This document shows, piece by piece, positions 8,030 through 15,464 of a stretch of 37,580 bases of DNA. Within the stretch, counting starts at the first letter, position 1. Each line of letters starts with the position of its first letter. The translations under genes were made by a program, and so were the position numbers. The DNA comes from Treponema sp. Its GTDB lineage: Bacteria > Spirochaetota > Spirochaetia > Treponematales > Breznakiellaceae. The stretch covers positions 1 through 37,580 of the forward strand of contig JAITLC010000143.1 of the NCBI GenBank assembly GCA_031278095.1. The letters run 5' to 3'. The notes under the pieces were generated by a model that did not search any database, was not told the DNA's origin, and saw only the letters and a list, made by a program, of their open reading frames with translations.

Positions 8030-8370
8030 ATGCCAAATAATTCATCATCTGAATCTTGTTTTGAACTTTCCCATTTAAAGAGGGATGATTTTTGTGAATA
8101 CCTTTCTTCTATAAAAAGTTATTGTTATTTCCTGCCCGTTATTCACCTGGGAAATTATTCTTCCCGGCTGAATTCTTAATTATTTGGTCGTAATTTCCAT
8201 AGATTTCTTCGATTCAAGTGTATACTTTAGAGTATATGCTTGATGTAATAGTTTATCACGCGGCTAGACTATTCCGCTTCGCTCTATTCCCGCTTTCTGA
8301 TTACCGCACACGCGGCTTCCGTACAGCCGGAACGGTACATGTAAAATTGCTGTTTATCCGGTTTTTCCCC

Positions 8371-8399
8371 TTGACAACCGGCCATTCAGGGGATATCCT
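8371..8399 (+). promoter_or_regulatory. Promoter of the sugar ABC transporter operon
   Basis: TTGACA (8371-8376), 17-nt spacer, TATCCT (8394-8399). The expected transcription start near 8406 falls inside the LacI-type operator. Confidence 0.72.
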
Positions 8400-8403
8400 G
8401 TAA

Positions 8404-8417
8404 TGAAAGCGGTTCCA
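8404..8417. promoter_or_regulatory. LacI-type operator of the sugar transporter
   Basis: TGAAAGCGGTTCCA overlaps the predicted transcription start. It matches the site in the kinase gene (5648-5661) at 12 of 14 bases and has the CG-centred layout of LacI/GalR operators. Confidence 0.68.
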
Positions 8418-8442
8418 TTGCATCCGCTTTTAGGAGAATAAC

Positions 8443-9798
8443 ATGAAAAAGATTTATCGGTGTATCGCCCTGGCATTGATTTTCGCCCTGCCTGTCTCGG
8501 TTGCCTTTGCCAGAGGTTCCCGGGACACTGCCCAAACCGGGGGAGGAGGGATTGAACTCCGGGTATTAAACTACCTTGATATGACCGGAGCGAATACCGC
8601 CAACGAGATCGAAGAGGTATGGACAGCCTTTGAGAAGGCGAACCCGGATATCAGAATTATCCGGGAGGATCTCTTCAACGATCCCTACCACAACAAAATG
8701 GAAGCCTATGCGGCGGCGAACCAAGTACCGGACCTTATTTACGCATGGCCTTCGGGACGCTCCACCACTCTGCACACTCAGCGGCTTCTTAAAGACCTGG
8801 GACCCTTTGTGCAAAGGGACGGGCTGGCGGCGGTCATGGCCCCCGGCGCGCTGGATCCCAAGGCCCAGGGTGCCGGCTATCTAGGCATCCTGCCCCGGGC
8901 GATGACCTCCAGCCATGCTTTCTATATCAACAATGAGGTACTGCGGGACGCCGGCCTGACCCCGGCAAAGACCTATGCGGAACTCAAGGCCCAGGTACCC
9001 ATTCTAAAAGCCAAAGGCTACGATACGGTTCTTATGGCCAATCAGGACACCTGGGTTATGCAGTCCTGCCTGTTCTCCGTAATTGCCGGACGCTTCTGCG
9101 GCGAAGGCTGGGAACAACGGATCCTCTCCGGCCAGGCGAAGTTTACGGACAGCGATTTTGTGCAGGCCCTTAACTTTGTTAAGACCCTCTACGATGACGG
9201 GGTGATCAGTCAGGCTACCATTACTACCGATTACGGCAGCGTGATTGGTCAATTTGCCACCAACCGGGGGGCCTACCTGATCGACGGAGACTGGCGGATC
9301 GGAGCCTTCCTGACCGATCAATCTACCGGTCAGGCCCTCATCAGCCCGGAACGGCAGGTAAATTTCCAAATCTCCGTTTTCCCCGACATTGCGGGGGCGA
9401 AGATTAACAAATCCACCTCCGGCGTCCTGGGTACCGGTTTCGGCATGAGCGCCGCTATCCCCGCCGGTTCCGCCCGGGAAGAGGCCGCCTGGCGGCTCCT
9501 CAAGTGGCTTTCCGGCAAAGAGGTGGAGAGCTGGATGCTCCAGTCCGGGGCCATCACCACCCCCGCCAGGACCGATATTGATGTATCGAACTTCAACCTG
9601 GAACCTCTGCAGAAGGCGGGAAGCGCTCTGGCCACCCAGTACAACATCACCACCGTAGTCATTGACGCGGCTTTCCACAGCGACGTGCATACGCCCATCA
9701 ACGACGGGCTGCAGGAAATCGGCATCGGCAGCAGGACTCCCGCGCAGGTTGCGCAGAACATACAGCGCGCGTATGATGCATGGAAGGCAAGCCAGTAG
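8443..9798 (+). CDS. Sugar ABC transporter, extracellular binding protein (type 1)
   Basis: A 451-residue periplasmic binding protein. A signal peptide ends around VSVAFARGSRD; there is no Cys, so it is probably cleaved by signal peptidase I. The mature part has the family-1 fold, with ELRVLNYLDMTGANTANEIEEVWTAFEKA-type N-terminal strands (seen in shorter pieces), PDLIYAWPSG, YINNEVLRDAGL and GTGFGMSAAIPAG near the C-terminus. GGAG lies about 8 nt before ATG 8443. It delivers an oligosaccharide to the two permeases downstream. Shared operators with the nagB-GH9 operon suggest an amino-sugar oligomer. A terminator hairpin directly after the gene should keep its expression above that of the permeases. 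Confidence 0.88.
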   Translation: MKKIYRCIALALIFALPVSVAFARGSRDTAQTGGGGIELRVLNYLDMTGANTANEIEEVWTAFEKANPDIRIIREDLFNDPYHNKMEAYAAANQVPDLIYAWPSGRSTTLHTQRLLKDLGPFVQRDGLAAVMAPGALDPKAQGAGYLGILPRAMTSSHAFYINNEVLRDAGLTPAKTYAELKAQVPILKAKGYDTVLMANQDTWVMQSCLFSVIAGRFCGEGWEQRILSGQAKFTDSDFVQALNFVKTLYDDGVISQATITTDYGSVIGQFATNRGAYLIDGDWRIGAFLTDQSTGQALISPERQVNFQISVFPDIAGAKINKSTSGVLGTGFGMSAAIPAGSAREEAAWRLLKWLSGKEVESWMLQSGAITTPARTDIDVSNFNLEPLQKAGSALATQYNITTVVIDAAFHSDVHTPINDGLQEIGIGSRTPAQVAQNIQRAYDAWKASQ

Positions 9799-9829
9799 GA
9801 TAGTGGCGGTGTTCTGGTAGTTTACCGGT

Positions 9830-9868
9830 AAAGAGGCTGTCCGTTTGCACGAATAGCCTCTTTTTTTT
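9830..9868 (+). terminator. Intrinsic terminator/attenuator between binding protein and permeases
   Basis: AAAGAGGCT (9830-9838) pairs perfectly with AGCCTCTTT (9855-9863), and T continues to 9868. The permease ribosome site starts immediately afterwards, so read-through rather than a second promoter probably feeds the permeases. Confidence 0.8.
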
Positions 9869-9882
9869 GAAGGAGGATACCC

Positions 9883-10782
9883 TTGGCCGATTTAACCACG
9901 AAACGGGAGGAGCGTCTTTCATACCTCGTCCTGGTAATACCCGCGGTGGTAATTTATTTTTCCGTCATGGCCTTTCCCACCGTATTTTCCGTAGTTTTAA
10001 GCCTGACCAATTACAATGGGGGCCGTATATTCGGAAATTCCCGCCTTGCCTTGGTGGGGTTTGGCAGTTATATCCAGACCATCCGGGATCCGGATTTTTA
10101 CCTGGCCCTGCGGAATAATTTGTTCATCGTTCTTATGTCCGTGTTTGGTCAAATACCTCTGGGGTTTATCTTGGCCTATATTTTATCCCGGCGGATGGTA
10201 AAGGGAACCGATTTTTTCCAGACCATGATCTACCTGCCCAATGTTATTTCCCCGGTTATCATCGGCATCCTCTTTAAAAGTTTTTATCTGAACCGGGACA
10301 GCGTCTACATGGAAATAGTCAAAATTTTTAACCCCGCGGTGGAGTTTTCTCTCAACAAATATCCCATGATTCCGGTATTGGTGGTAATGCTTTGGATGTA
10401 TACCGGTATGTATGTCATTATCTTTCTTGCCAACATTCAGCGGATCGATGTTTCCATTATTGAGGCCGCCAAGATAGACGGCGCGGGGGAGCTTCAAACC
10501 CTGCGGTATATCATGCTCCCCGCCCTTTCCGGGGTTATCGTAACCAGCGCCATCCTGGCTATTTCCGGATCACTTAAATCCTTTGACCTTTTGTTTGTAA
10601 TGACCCAGGGAGGGCCGGCAAAACAGACCAGCGTCCTTTCCCTTTATATGTACACCAAGGCGTTTGGAACTTCGGTAAAATACCCCCTGGCAAACGCGAT
10701 TTCCACCATCATGGTGGCAATCAGTTTTGTGCTGATTGGTCTTACCCGGGTGGTAGAAAAGCGTTTCGGCGGGAAGGAGTAG
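9883..10782 (+). CDS. Sugar ABC transporter permease, MalF/UgpA type
   Basis: A 299-residue inner-membrane protein with about six helices, the first at YLVLVIPAVVIYFSVMAF. The cytoplasmic EAA loop that docks the ATPase is EAAKIDGAGELQTLRYIMLP. The start is TTG 9883, with AAGGAGG 6 nt upstream and no better codon. It pairs with the next gene to form the channel. No ATPase gene is present, as in many family-1 sugar importers that share an MsmK-type ATPase encoded elsewhere. Confidence 0.9.
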   Translation: MADLTTKREERLSYLVLVIPAVVIYFSVMAFPTVFSVVLSLTNYNGGRIFGNSRLALVGFGSYIQTIRDPDFYLALRNNLFIVLMSVFGQIPLGFILAYILSRRMVKGTDFFQTMIYLPNVISPVIIGILFKSFYLNRDSVYMEIVKIFNPAVEFSLNKYPMIPVLVVMLWMYTGMYVIIFLANIQRIDVSIIEAAKIDGAGELQTLRYIMLPALSGVIVTSAILAISGSLKSFDLLFVMTQGGPAKQTSVLSLYMYTKAFGTSVKYPLANAISTIMVAISFVLIGLTRVVEKRFGGKE

Positions 10783-10785
10783 AAT

Positions 10786-11628
10786 ATGGCAACGGCGGAT
10801 AAAAGTTTTTCGGTATACAAGGCTCTTATTTACCTGGTGATGCTGATCTTTACGGTATTGGCCGTCTACCCCATCCTGTGGCTTATTATCCAGTCCTTTA
10901 AGACTACCCAGGAATACTTAAGCTCAAGCAAGCTGGCCCTGCCGAAACTCTGGTTTACCGGCAACTACCCCTACGCGTGGCGGATGGGCAAATTTGGGAC
11001 CCTCATGCTCAACAGTGTGTTTTATACGGCCGTTACGGTAATTGCCGTGGTGGTTCTGGGATTTATGGCGGGTTTTGCCTTCGCCAAAATCAAAAGCAGG
11101 GCTACCCCGCTGCTACATGGGGTATTCATCATCGGTATCCTCCTTACCCTCCAATCCATCATGGTACCCCTGTTCCTCATGGTAAACGCCGTGGGACTCT
11201 ACAATACCCGGCTGGGGGTGCTTATCCCCTATATCGGAATTGGGCTTCCCATGGGGGTGTACCTGGGCACAGAGTTTATGAAAAGCATCCCCGACGCTCT
11301 TATCGAGTCCGCCCGGATCGACGGGGCTAAGTATCTGCGGATCTTTGCCGGTATCATCTTTCCCATGTCCGCCCCGGTGGCGATGACCGTAGGAATCCTC
11401 ACCTTTACGGGCGCCTGGAATGAATTCATGCTGATCAACATCCTTACCTCCAACGACAGCATCAAATCCCTGCCGGTGGGGATAAACCGGTTTTCCGGTA
11501 CACTGGCTTCGGATTACGGCAAACAGTTTTCCGCCCTGGTGATCGGCATGATCCCCATGGCAGCCTTCTATCTCGCCTTCCGCAGGCAAATTACCAAAGG
11601 TGTAGCCGCCGGCGCGGTGAAGGGTTGA
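10786..11628 (+). CDS. Sugar ABC transporter permease, MalG/UgpE type
   Basis: A 280-residue partner permease with six predicted helices, the first at ALIYLVMLIFTVLAVYPILW. Its EAA loop reads ESARIDGAKYLRIFAGIIFP. It begins 3 nt after the preceding stop, with AAGGAG in front of ATG 10786, so the two are translated together. It completes the importer whose binding protein is at 8443. The substrate is inferred from regulation only. Confidence 0.9.
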   Translation: MATADKSFSVYKALIYLVMLIFTVLAVYPILWLIIQSFKTTQEYLSSSKLALPKLWFTGNYPYAWRMGKFGTLMLNSVFYTAVTVIAVVVLGFMAGFAFAKIKSRATPLLHGVFIIGILLTLQSIMVPLFLMVNAVGLYNTRLGVLIPYIGIGLPMGVYLGTEFMKSIPDALIESARIDGAKYLRIFAGIIFPMSAPVAMTVGILTFTGAWNEFMLINILTSNDSIKSLPVGINRFSGTLASDYGKQFSALVIGMIPMAAFYLAFRRQITKGVAAGAVKG

Positions 11629-11640
11629 CAGACCGCGAAT

Positions 11641-11673
11641 AAAAAAAGGCGGAGAACGGTTGCGCTGTCCGCC
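11641..11673 (-). terminator. Intrinsic terminator for the leftward operon
   Basis: On the minus strand GGCGGA and TCCGCC pair around a 14-nt loop and run into seven T's (11647-11641). This fits the end of the leftward GH57-metG-FemAB transcript, whose last gene stops at 11954. It may also slow rightward transcription of the permease operon. Confidence 0.6.
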
Positions 11674-11693
11674 GCTCTTATTCGCTAAAAACT

Positions 11694-11732
11694 GAGCCTG
11701 TTCTAAAACCCGGTTAGTTTTGGAGCAGCCTC
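11694..11732. repeat. AACAGCCTC-type palindromic repeat
   Basis: The left arm GAGCCTGTTCTAAAAC is complementary, with a few mismatches, to the right arm GTTTTGGAGCAGCCTC. This is the clearest intact copy of the family together with 28715-28755. Confidence 0.6.
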
Positions 11733-11953
11733 AATTTATTCGCAGCGGGGTCTAATACCCCGCCCTTGAGGGCTAATCCTGACCCACAGATCTTGAAGAA
11801 ATTTCACCACGAACGGCACGAACTGACAGCTTCGATTCCGCCTGAATTCTCTTTTGCTCACGGGAAAGAAGGAGGAGGTAAGGATAAATTTGCGGCGGTG
11901 TCTTCATTTTCCTTCTTCGTTCATGAGGTTTGTGATTAAAAATTCCTCTGCGT

Positions 11954-13018
11954 TTATCCTGGTCTCTTGTCTTCTCCCCTTCCACGGCGTCGCGCTTTTT
12001 TCCTGAAATTCTTCAGCGTTTTCCGCAGTGATTCCGCACTACGAAAGAGTCTGTATACCAGGGGGCGGTACGCATAATCCCAGCTTCCCGGACGGTGGAT
12101 GATCTTCCCCCCGAATCCGGTCTTGAAGGAATAGAGGCCTGCCATGGGATGGGACGGGTCTGCGTTGGGGGCTATGCCGAAGAAATCGTAGATCAGGCAG
12201 CCTGCCTCCTTTGCGTCTTCCATGGCCTTCATCTGCAAGGCATGGGGAGCCATAAGGTTCCGTTTACGTCCTCCGGAAGCGCCGTAGAGGTAAACCGCCT
12301 CACTGCCACGCAGCAACACTACGATGGCGGCGATGTCTTCTCCTTCGTGGCTTGCCGTATAGAGCCTCAATTCCTGTCCGCCGCCGGGCCATTCCGCGGC
12401 ATGGACAAAAAGACCCCGGTAATAATCCGGACTGTGTATGGCGATGCCGTCCCGCCGGGCGGTTTCTTCAAGGAGGGCATAAAAACTTTTAATATCCTGT
12501 TCCGGTACACCGCGTGACTGCCGTATAACCACCCCTTTTTTAAGGGCAAGACCTGCGTTGTAACGCCATTTCGGCTTCATGTCCGCGCGGATTTCATCCA
12601 TGGATTGTGTTAAATCGATAAGCACCGTATGGGGGCACTGTACGTCCGTTGCGGCGCGGGCAAAAGGCTTCTCCGGGGGAGGGGGCTCTTCACCGGCTTC
12701 GGTATACCAGGGAGGATCAAAACGGATAAAGGCAGTGTCACCGGGCAACTGCCTGCGCAGGGCTGCGGCAAGTTCCGCCAGGGAACCGGAAGAGAGGCCG
12801 CCGCCGTACCGGGGTACATAGGCAAAGGAAAGTCCTCTGCAGATTCTGCGGCGGATAAGAAGCATGGGTTCGGCTTCCAGGTTTTCCCAGTGTACCTTGA
12901 AGGCCCTGGCGCTCCAGCCGAAACGGGCCTTAAAACTCCCCCAGAAAGCGGACTGCAAAAATGTTGCCGCGCTGTTGCAGACCGAAAGATCGGCGCTTTC
13001 TATGCCGGCAAGCTTCAT
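11954..13018 (-). CDS. FemAB-family peptidyltransferase (FemX-like, peptidoglycan bridge)
   Basis: About 354 residues with the double GNAT-fold pattern of the FemABX family. Visible blocks are FAYVPRYGGGL, HTVLIDLTQSMDEIRADMKPKWRYNAGLALKKG (a family hallmark, given here only as location near residues 130-165), YLYGASGG and YDFFGIAP near the C-terminus. The tail is very basic. Members add amino acids from aminoacyl-tRNA to the peptidoglycan stem peptide. It follows metG with a start 8 nt after its stop; GTG 13039, overlapping metG, is an alternative start. The residue it adds cannot be told. Its link to a tRNA synthetase is suggestive, but methionine is not a known bridge residue. Confidence 0.78.
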   Translation of the reverse strand: MKLAGIESADLSVCNSAATFLQSAFWGSFKARFGWSARAFKVHWENLEAEPMLLIRRRICRGLSFAYVPRYGGGLSSGSLAELAAALRRQLPGDTAFIRFDPPWYTEAGEEPPPPEKPFARAATDVQCPHTVLIDLTQSMDEIRADMKPKWRYNAGLALKKGVVIRQSRGVPEQDIKSFYALLEETARRDGIAIHSPDYYRGLFVHAAEWPGGGQELRLYTASHEGEDIAAIVVLLRGSEAVYLYGASGGRKRNLMAPHALQMKAMEDAKEAGCLIYDFFGIAPNADPSHPMAGLYSFKTGFGGKIIHRPGSWDYAYRPLVYRLFRSAESLRKTLKNFRKKARRRGRGEDKRPG

Positions 13019-13025
13019 TTCACGG

Positions 13026-15464
13026 TTAATGCACTTCACCTTCGCCGATGATCACCGTCTTTATAGGCTTCCCGTCAAGACAGAGGGCCTTACCGCCCAC
13101 AGTAACGGCGCTGTCTTTTACCAGCATGGGAACGGAAAAGAAGGTATCGATGTCAATTTCCTCAGGCGGATTACCGCTCTCCGTGCCTTCGAGTACAACT
13201 CTTGTTCCGGTTGGGATCCCCGACGCGTCCAGGACTTCGCATCTTTCCGCAGGCTTTCCGTCTTCACCGGGCTCACCATTCATGTCGGAGGCCGCCAGAA
13301 GCATACCTTTGCTCTCCACACCCCGCAGCTTTGCCGCTTTGAGGTTGTAGGCCACGATAATATGCTTGCCGAGAAGTCCTTCTTCCTTATAGAAAGGCAC
13401 AAGACCGGAAACAATGACCCTTTCTTCGAAGGTTCCATCGGCATTTCCAATCTCCAGAGTCTCAATGTAGAGTTTGTCCGCCTTGGGGTGTCTTTCAATC
13501 TTGACAATCTTTGCAACCCGGAGATCCAGGGTATTGGAAAAATCGGGAAGCTTCGCGTTCTGTTCGATTGAATTTTTAAGGTTAACCTCTGCCGCATCCG
13601 GTTTCGGCGCCTCATCTTCCTTCGATTCGGCCTCTCTTTCCTGCTGGCTCCCCGAATACCGGAGCCGCAGGGCTTCTATGTTTTCTTCCTCAAGCTTGGA
13701 AAAGAGAACTTCGCACTCAACTACCTTTTTAAGGCCGCTTTCCGCACCCAGATCCTTCCAGGAGAGGCTTTCGGGATTCTTGCCGATGTCAAGATCCTTG
13801 CCAAAGGAGAGTCCGAAAAAACCGGCTATCCTCTCCGCAGTAACAGGCATGTAGGGCTCTATCATCACGGCAATATCCCTCACTACATGGCAGAGGGAAC
13901 GGATCAGCGCTGCGGCGGTTTCGGGCCCTTCCGGGTCTCCTGCCTCACCCTTGCGCCTCCGCCAGGGTTCACCGTCCTGGAAGCTTTTATTGGCAAAACT
14001 TGAAAGTTCAAAAATCATCCTGAAGGCGTCCCGCAATTCGGCCTTTTCCAGCAGGCCGGCGATGTCTCCTTCGTATTTACGGATCTTCTCCCAAAAAGCA
14101 GGAAACTTCGTTTCCTGTTCGATTGAATGGTTAAGGTTAGCGAAATCCGTCTTGCCTTCCGCGGGAATGAGACCGCCGTAGTAGCGGATAACAAAGGACA
14201 GGGTACGGTTCACGAGGTTCCCCAGGTTGCCGATGAGTTCCCCGTTGACCTTCTCCTGAAAATCCTTCCAGGTAAAGAGCGCATCGGCCTTTTCCGGCCG
14301 GTTATAGAAGATGTAGAAACGCCACACATCCGCGGGGATCCCTGTCTCCATCACATCGGTACCAAAGACGCCGATGCCCCGCGACTTGGAGAACTTGCCT
14401 CCCTCGTAGTTGAGATACTCGGTACTGCTCATGTGGTGGAGCATGGTCCAATCGGGTTTTCCGGGATTGGAAGAAGAACCCAGGAGGCTCGAAGGGAAGA
14501 TCACTGTATGGAAGGGGATGTTATCCTTGCCGATGAACTGATAGAGTTCCGTATCATCCGGACTCTTCCACCAGTAATCGATAAAACCGCGCCAGTCCTC
14601 ATAAAATTTCGCCTTATGTTCGCCTGAATTTTTAAGATTAGCCGTAATCTCGTCCCCCAGGTTTCCCGTTATGGAAATGTAGCCGATAGGCGCGTCAAAC
14701 CACACATAGAATACCTTGTCTTCATAACCCGCCTTGGGCACGGGAATACCCCACCTGAGATCCCGGGTGATTGCCCTTTCCTTGAGACCGTCCCTGATCC
14801 ATGCCTCCGTCATGCGGATAGCGTTGTTGGCCCAGAAGCCTTTTACCGAAGCCTCCTTGATCCACTCTTCCAGCAGAGGCCGGATCTTGGGCAGATCGAT
14901 GTAGAGATGTCTGGTGGTCTTGAGGACCGGAGTGGAACCGCATACAGAGCATTTTGGCTCCTTGAGTTCCGTAGGATCGAGAAGCTTGCCGCAGGACTCG
15001 CACTGATCCCCCCTGGCTTCGGAAGAGCCGCAGTAGGGGCAGACACCCCGGATAAAACGGTCCGCAAGAAAACGACCGCAGTGTTCGCAGTGAAGCTGCT
15101 CAAGTTGATGTTCCGGTATGTAACCTGCTTCATCCAGTTTCTTGAAGATTCCCTGGGTCACTTCGGTCTGAATGGGAGTTGAGGTACGGCCGAATTTATC
15201 AAAGGCGATATTGAACCAGCGGTAAATATCCGCATGAATGGCATGGTAGCGGTCACAGAGTTCGCGGGGGCTTATCCCCTCTTCGGCGGCCCTGGTTTCC
15301 GTAGCGGTACCGTATTCATCGGTGCCGCAAACATAGAGTGTTTCGTAAGAACGGAGCCGGCAGAACCGGGCAAAACAGTCGGCGGAGAGCACCTGGATAA
15401 GATTTCCCAGATGGGGCACGTTGTTCACGTAGGGAAGAGCGGAAGTTATTAGTCTGCGTTTCAT
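13026..15464 (-). CDS. metG: Methionyl-tRNA synthetase with C-terminal tRNA-binding domain
   Basis: 812 residues. Charges tRNA-Met. The class I signature HLGN is near residue 18 and the KMSKS loop reads KFSKS near residue 357. The connective peptide has four CxxC knuckles (CEHC, CPYC, CESC, CSVC), the two-zinc form. The C-terminus has an EMAP/Arc1p-type domain starting at TLDLRVAKIVKIERHPKADK. ATG 15464 shares one base with the GH57 stop. Unusual are three related insertions at about residues 275, 442 and 627. They read NLKNSGEH, NLNHSIEQ and NLKNSIEQ and are encoded by copies of one 41-bp repeat in the same frame. They fall in loops or in the linker before the last domain, so the enzyme is presumably active. 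Confidence 0.96.
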   Translation of the reverse strand: MKRRLITSALPYVNNVPHLGNLIQVLSADCFARFCRLRSYETLYVCGTDEYGTATETRAAEEGISPRELCDRYHAIHADIYRWFNIAFDKFGRTSTPIQTEVTQGIFKKLDEAGYIPEHQLEQLHCEHCGRFLADRFIRGVCPYCGSSEARGDQCESCGKLLDPTELKEPKCSVCGSTPVLKTTRHLYIDLPKIRPLLEEWIKEASVKGFWANNAIRMTEAWIRDGLKERAITRDLRWGIPVPKAGYEDKVFYVWFDAPIGYISITGNLGDEITANLKNSGEHKAKFYEDWRGFIDYWWKSPDDTELYQFIGKDNIPFHTVIFPSSLLGSSSNPGKPDWTMLHHMSSTEYLNYEGGKFSKSRGIGVFGTDVMETGIPADVWRFYIFYNRPEKADALFTWKDFQEKVNGELIGNLGNLVNRTLSFVIRYYGGLIPAEGKTDFANLNHSIEQETKFPAFWEKIRKYEGDIAGLLEKAELRDAFRMIFELSSFANKSFQDGEPWRRRKGEAGDPEGPETAAALIRSLCHVVRDIAVMIEPYMPVTAERIAGFFGLSFGKDLDIGKNPESLSWKDLGAESGLKKVVECEVLFSKLEEENIEALRLRYSGSQQEREAESKEDEAPKPDAAEVNLKNSIEQNAKLPDFSNTLDLRVAKIVKIERHPKADKLYIETLEIGNADGTFEERVIVSGLVPFYKEEGLLGKHIIVAYNLKAAKLRGVESKGMLLAASDMNGEPGEDGKPAERCEVLDASGIPTGTRVVLEGTESGNPPEEIDIDTFFSVPMLVKDSAVTVGGKALCLDGKPIKTVIIGEGEVH
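13546..13586 (-). repeat. In-frame 41-bp repeat in metG, copy 3
   Basis: Coding strand begins GTTAACCTTAAAAATTCAAT and encodes VNLKNSIEQNAKLP. It lies in the linker before the tRNA-binding domain. About 34 of 41 bases match the copy at 14101-14141. Confidence 0.7.
14101..14141 (-). repeat. In-frame 41-bp repeat in metG, copy 2
   Basis: Coding strand begins GCTAACCTTAACCATTCAAT and encodes ANLNHSIEQETKFP. It lies between the catalytic core and the anticodon-binding helices. Confidence 0.7.
14602..14642 (-). repeat. In-frame 41-bp repeat in metG, copy 1
   Basis: Coding strand begins GCTAATCTTAAAAATTCAGG and encodes ANLKNSGEHKAKFY. It makes the loop after APIGYISITGNLG longer than in ordinary MetRS. 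About 33 of 41 bases match copy 3. Confidence 0.65.

Larger units (their letters stand above)
8030..8442. other. 413-nt leader region of the sugar-transporter operon
   Basis: The first 180 nt are AT-rich and featureless. CAAGTGTATACT (8215-8226) and AGTATATGCTTG (8231-8242) form an inverted repeat with 10 of 12 pairs around TTAG, a possible operator. The promoter and LacI-type operator lie at 8371-8417. I see no gene. Confidence 0.5.
11629..11953. other. Intergenic region with terminator and two repeat types
   Basis: No gene is seen in these 325 nt. The region lies between convergent operons and holds a terminator (11641-11673), an AACAGCCTC repeat (11694-11732) and an imperfect palindrome whose arms are CCACGAACGGCACGAAC (near 11802) and the complement of a sequence near 11920-11940. 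The latter resembles the element near 7160. Confidence 0.5.

Noticed and set aside
8218-8403. 61-codon frame upstream of the binding protein
   Set aside because: It runs through the promoter and lacks a ribosome site.
13546-14642. CRISPR-like array in metG
   Set aside because: The repeats are irregularly spaced (about 500 nt), imperfect and translated in frame within an essential gene.
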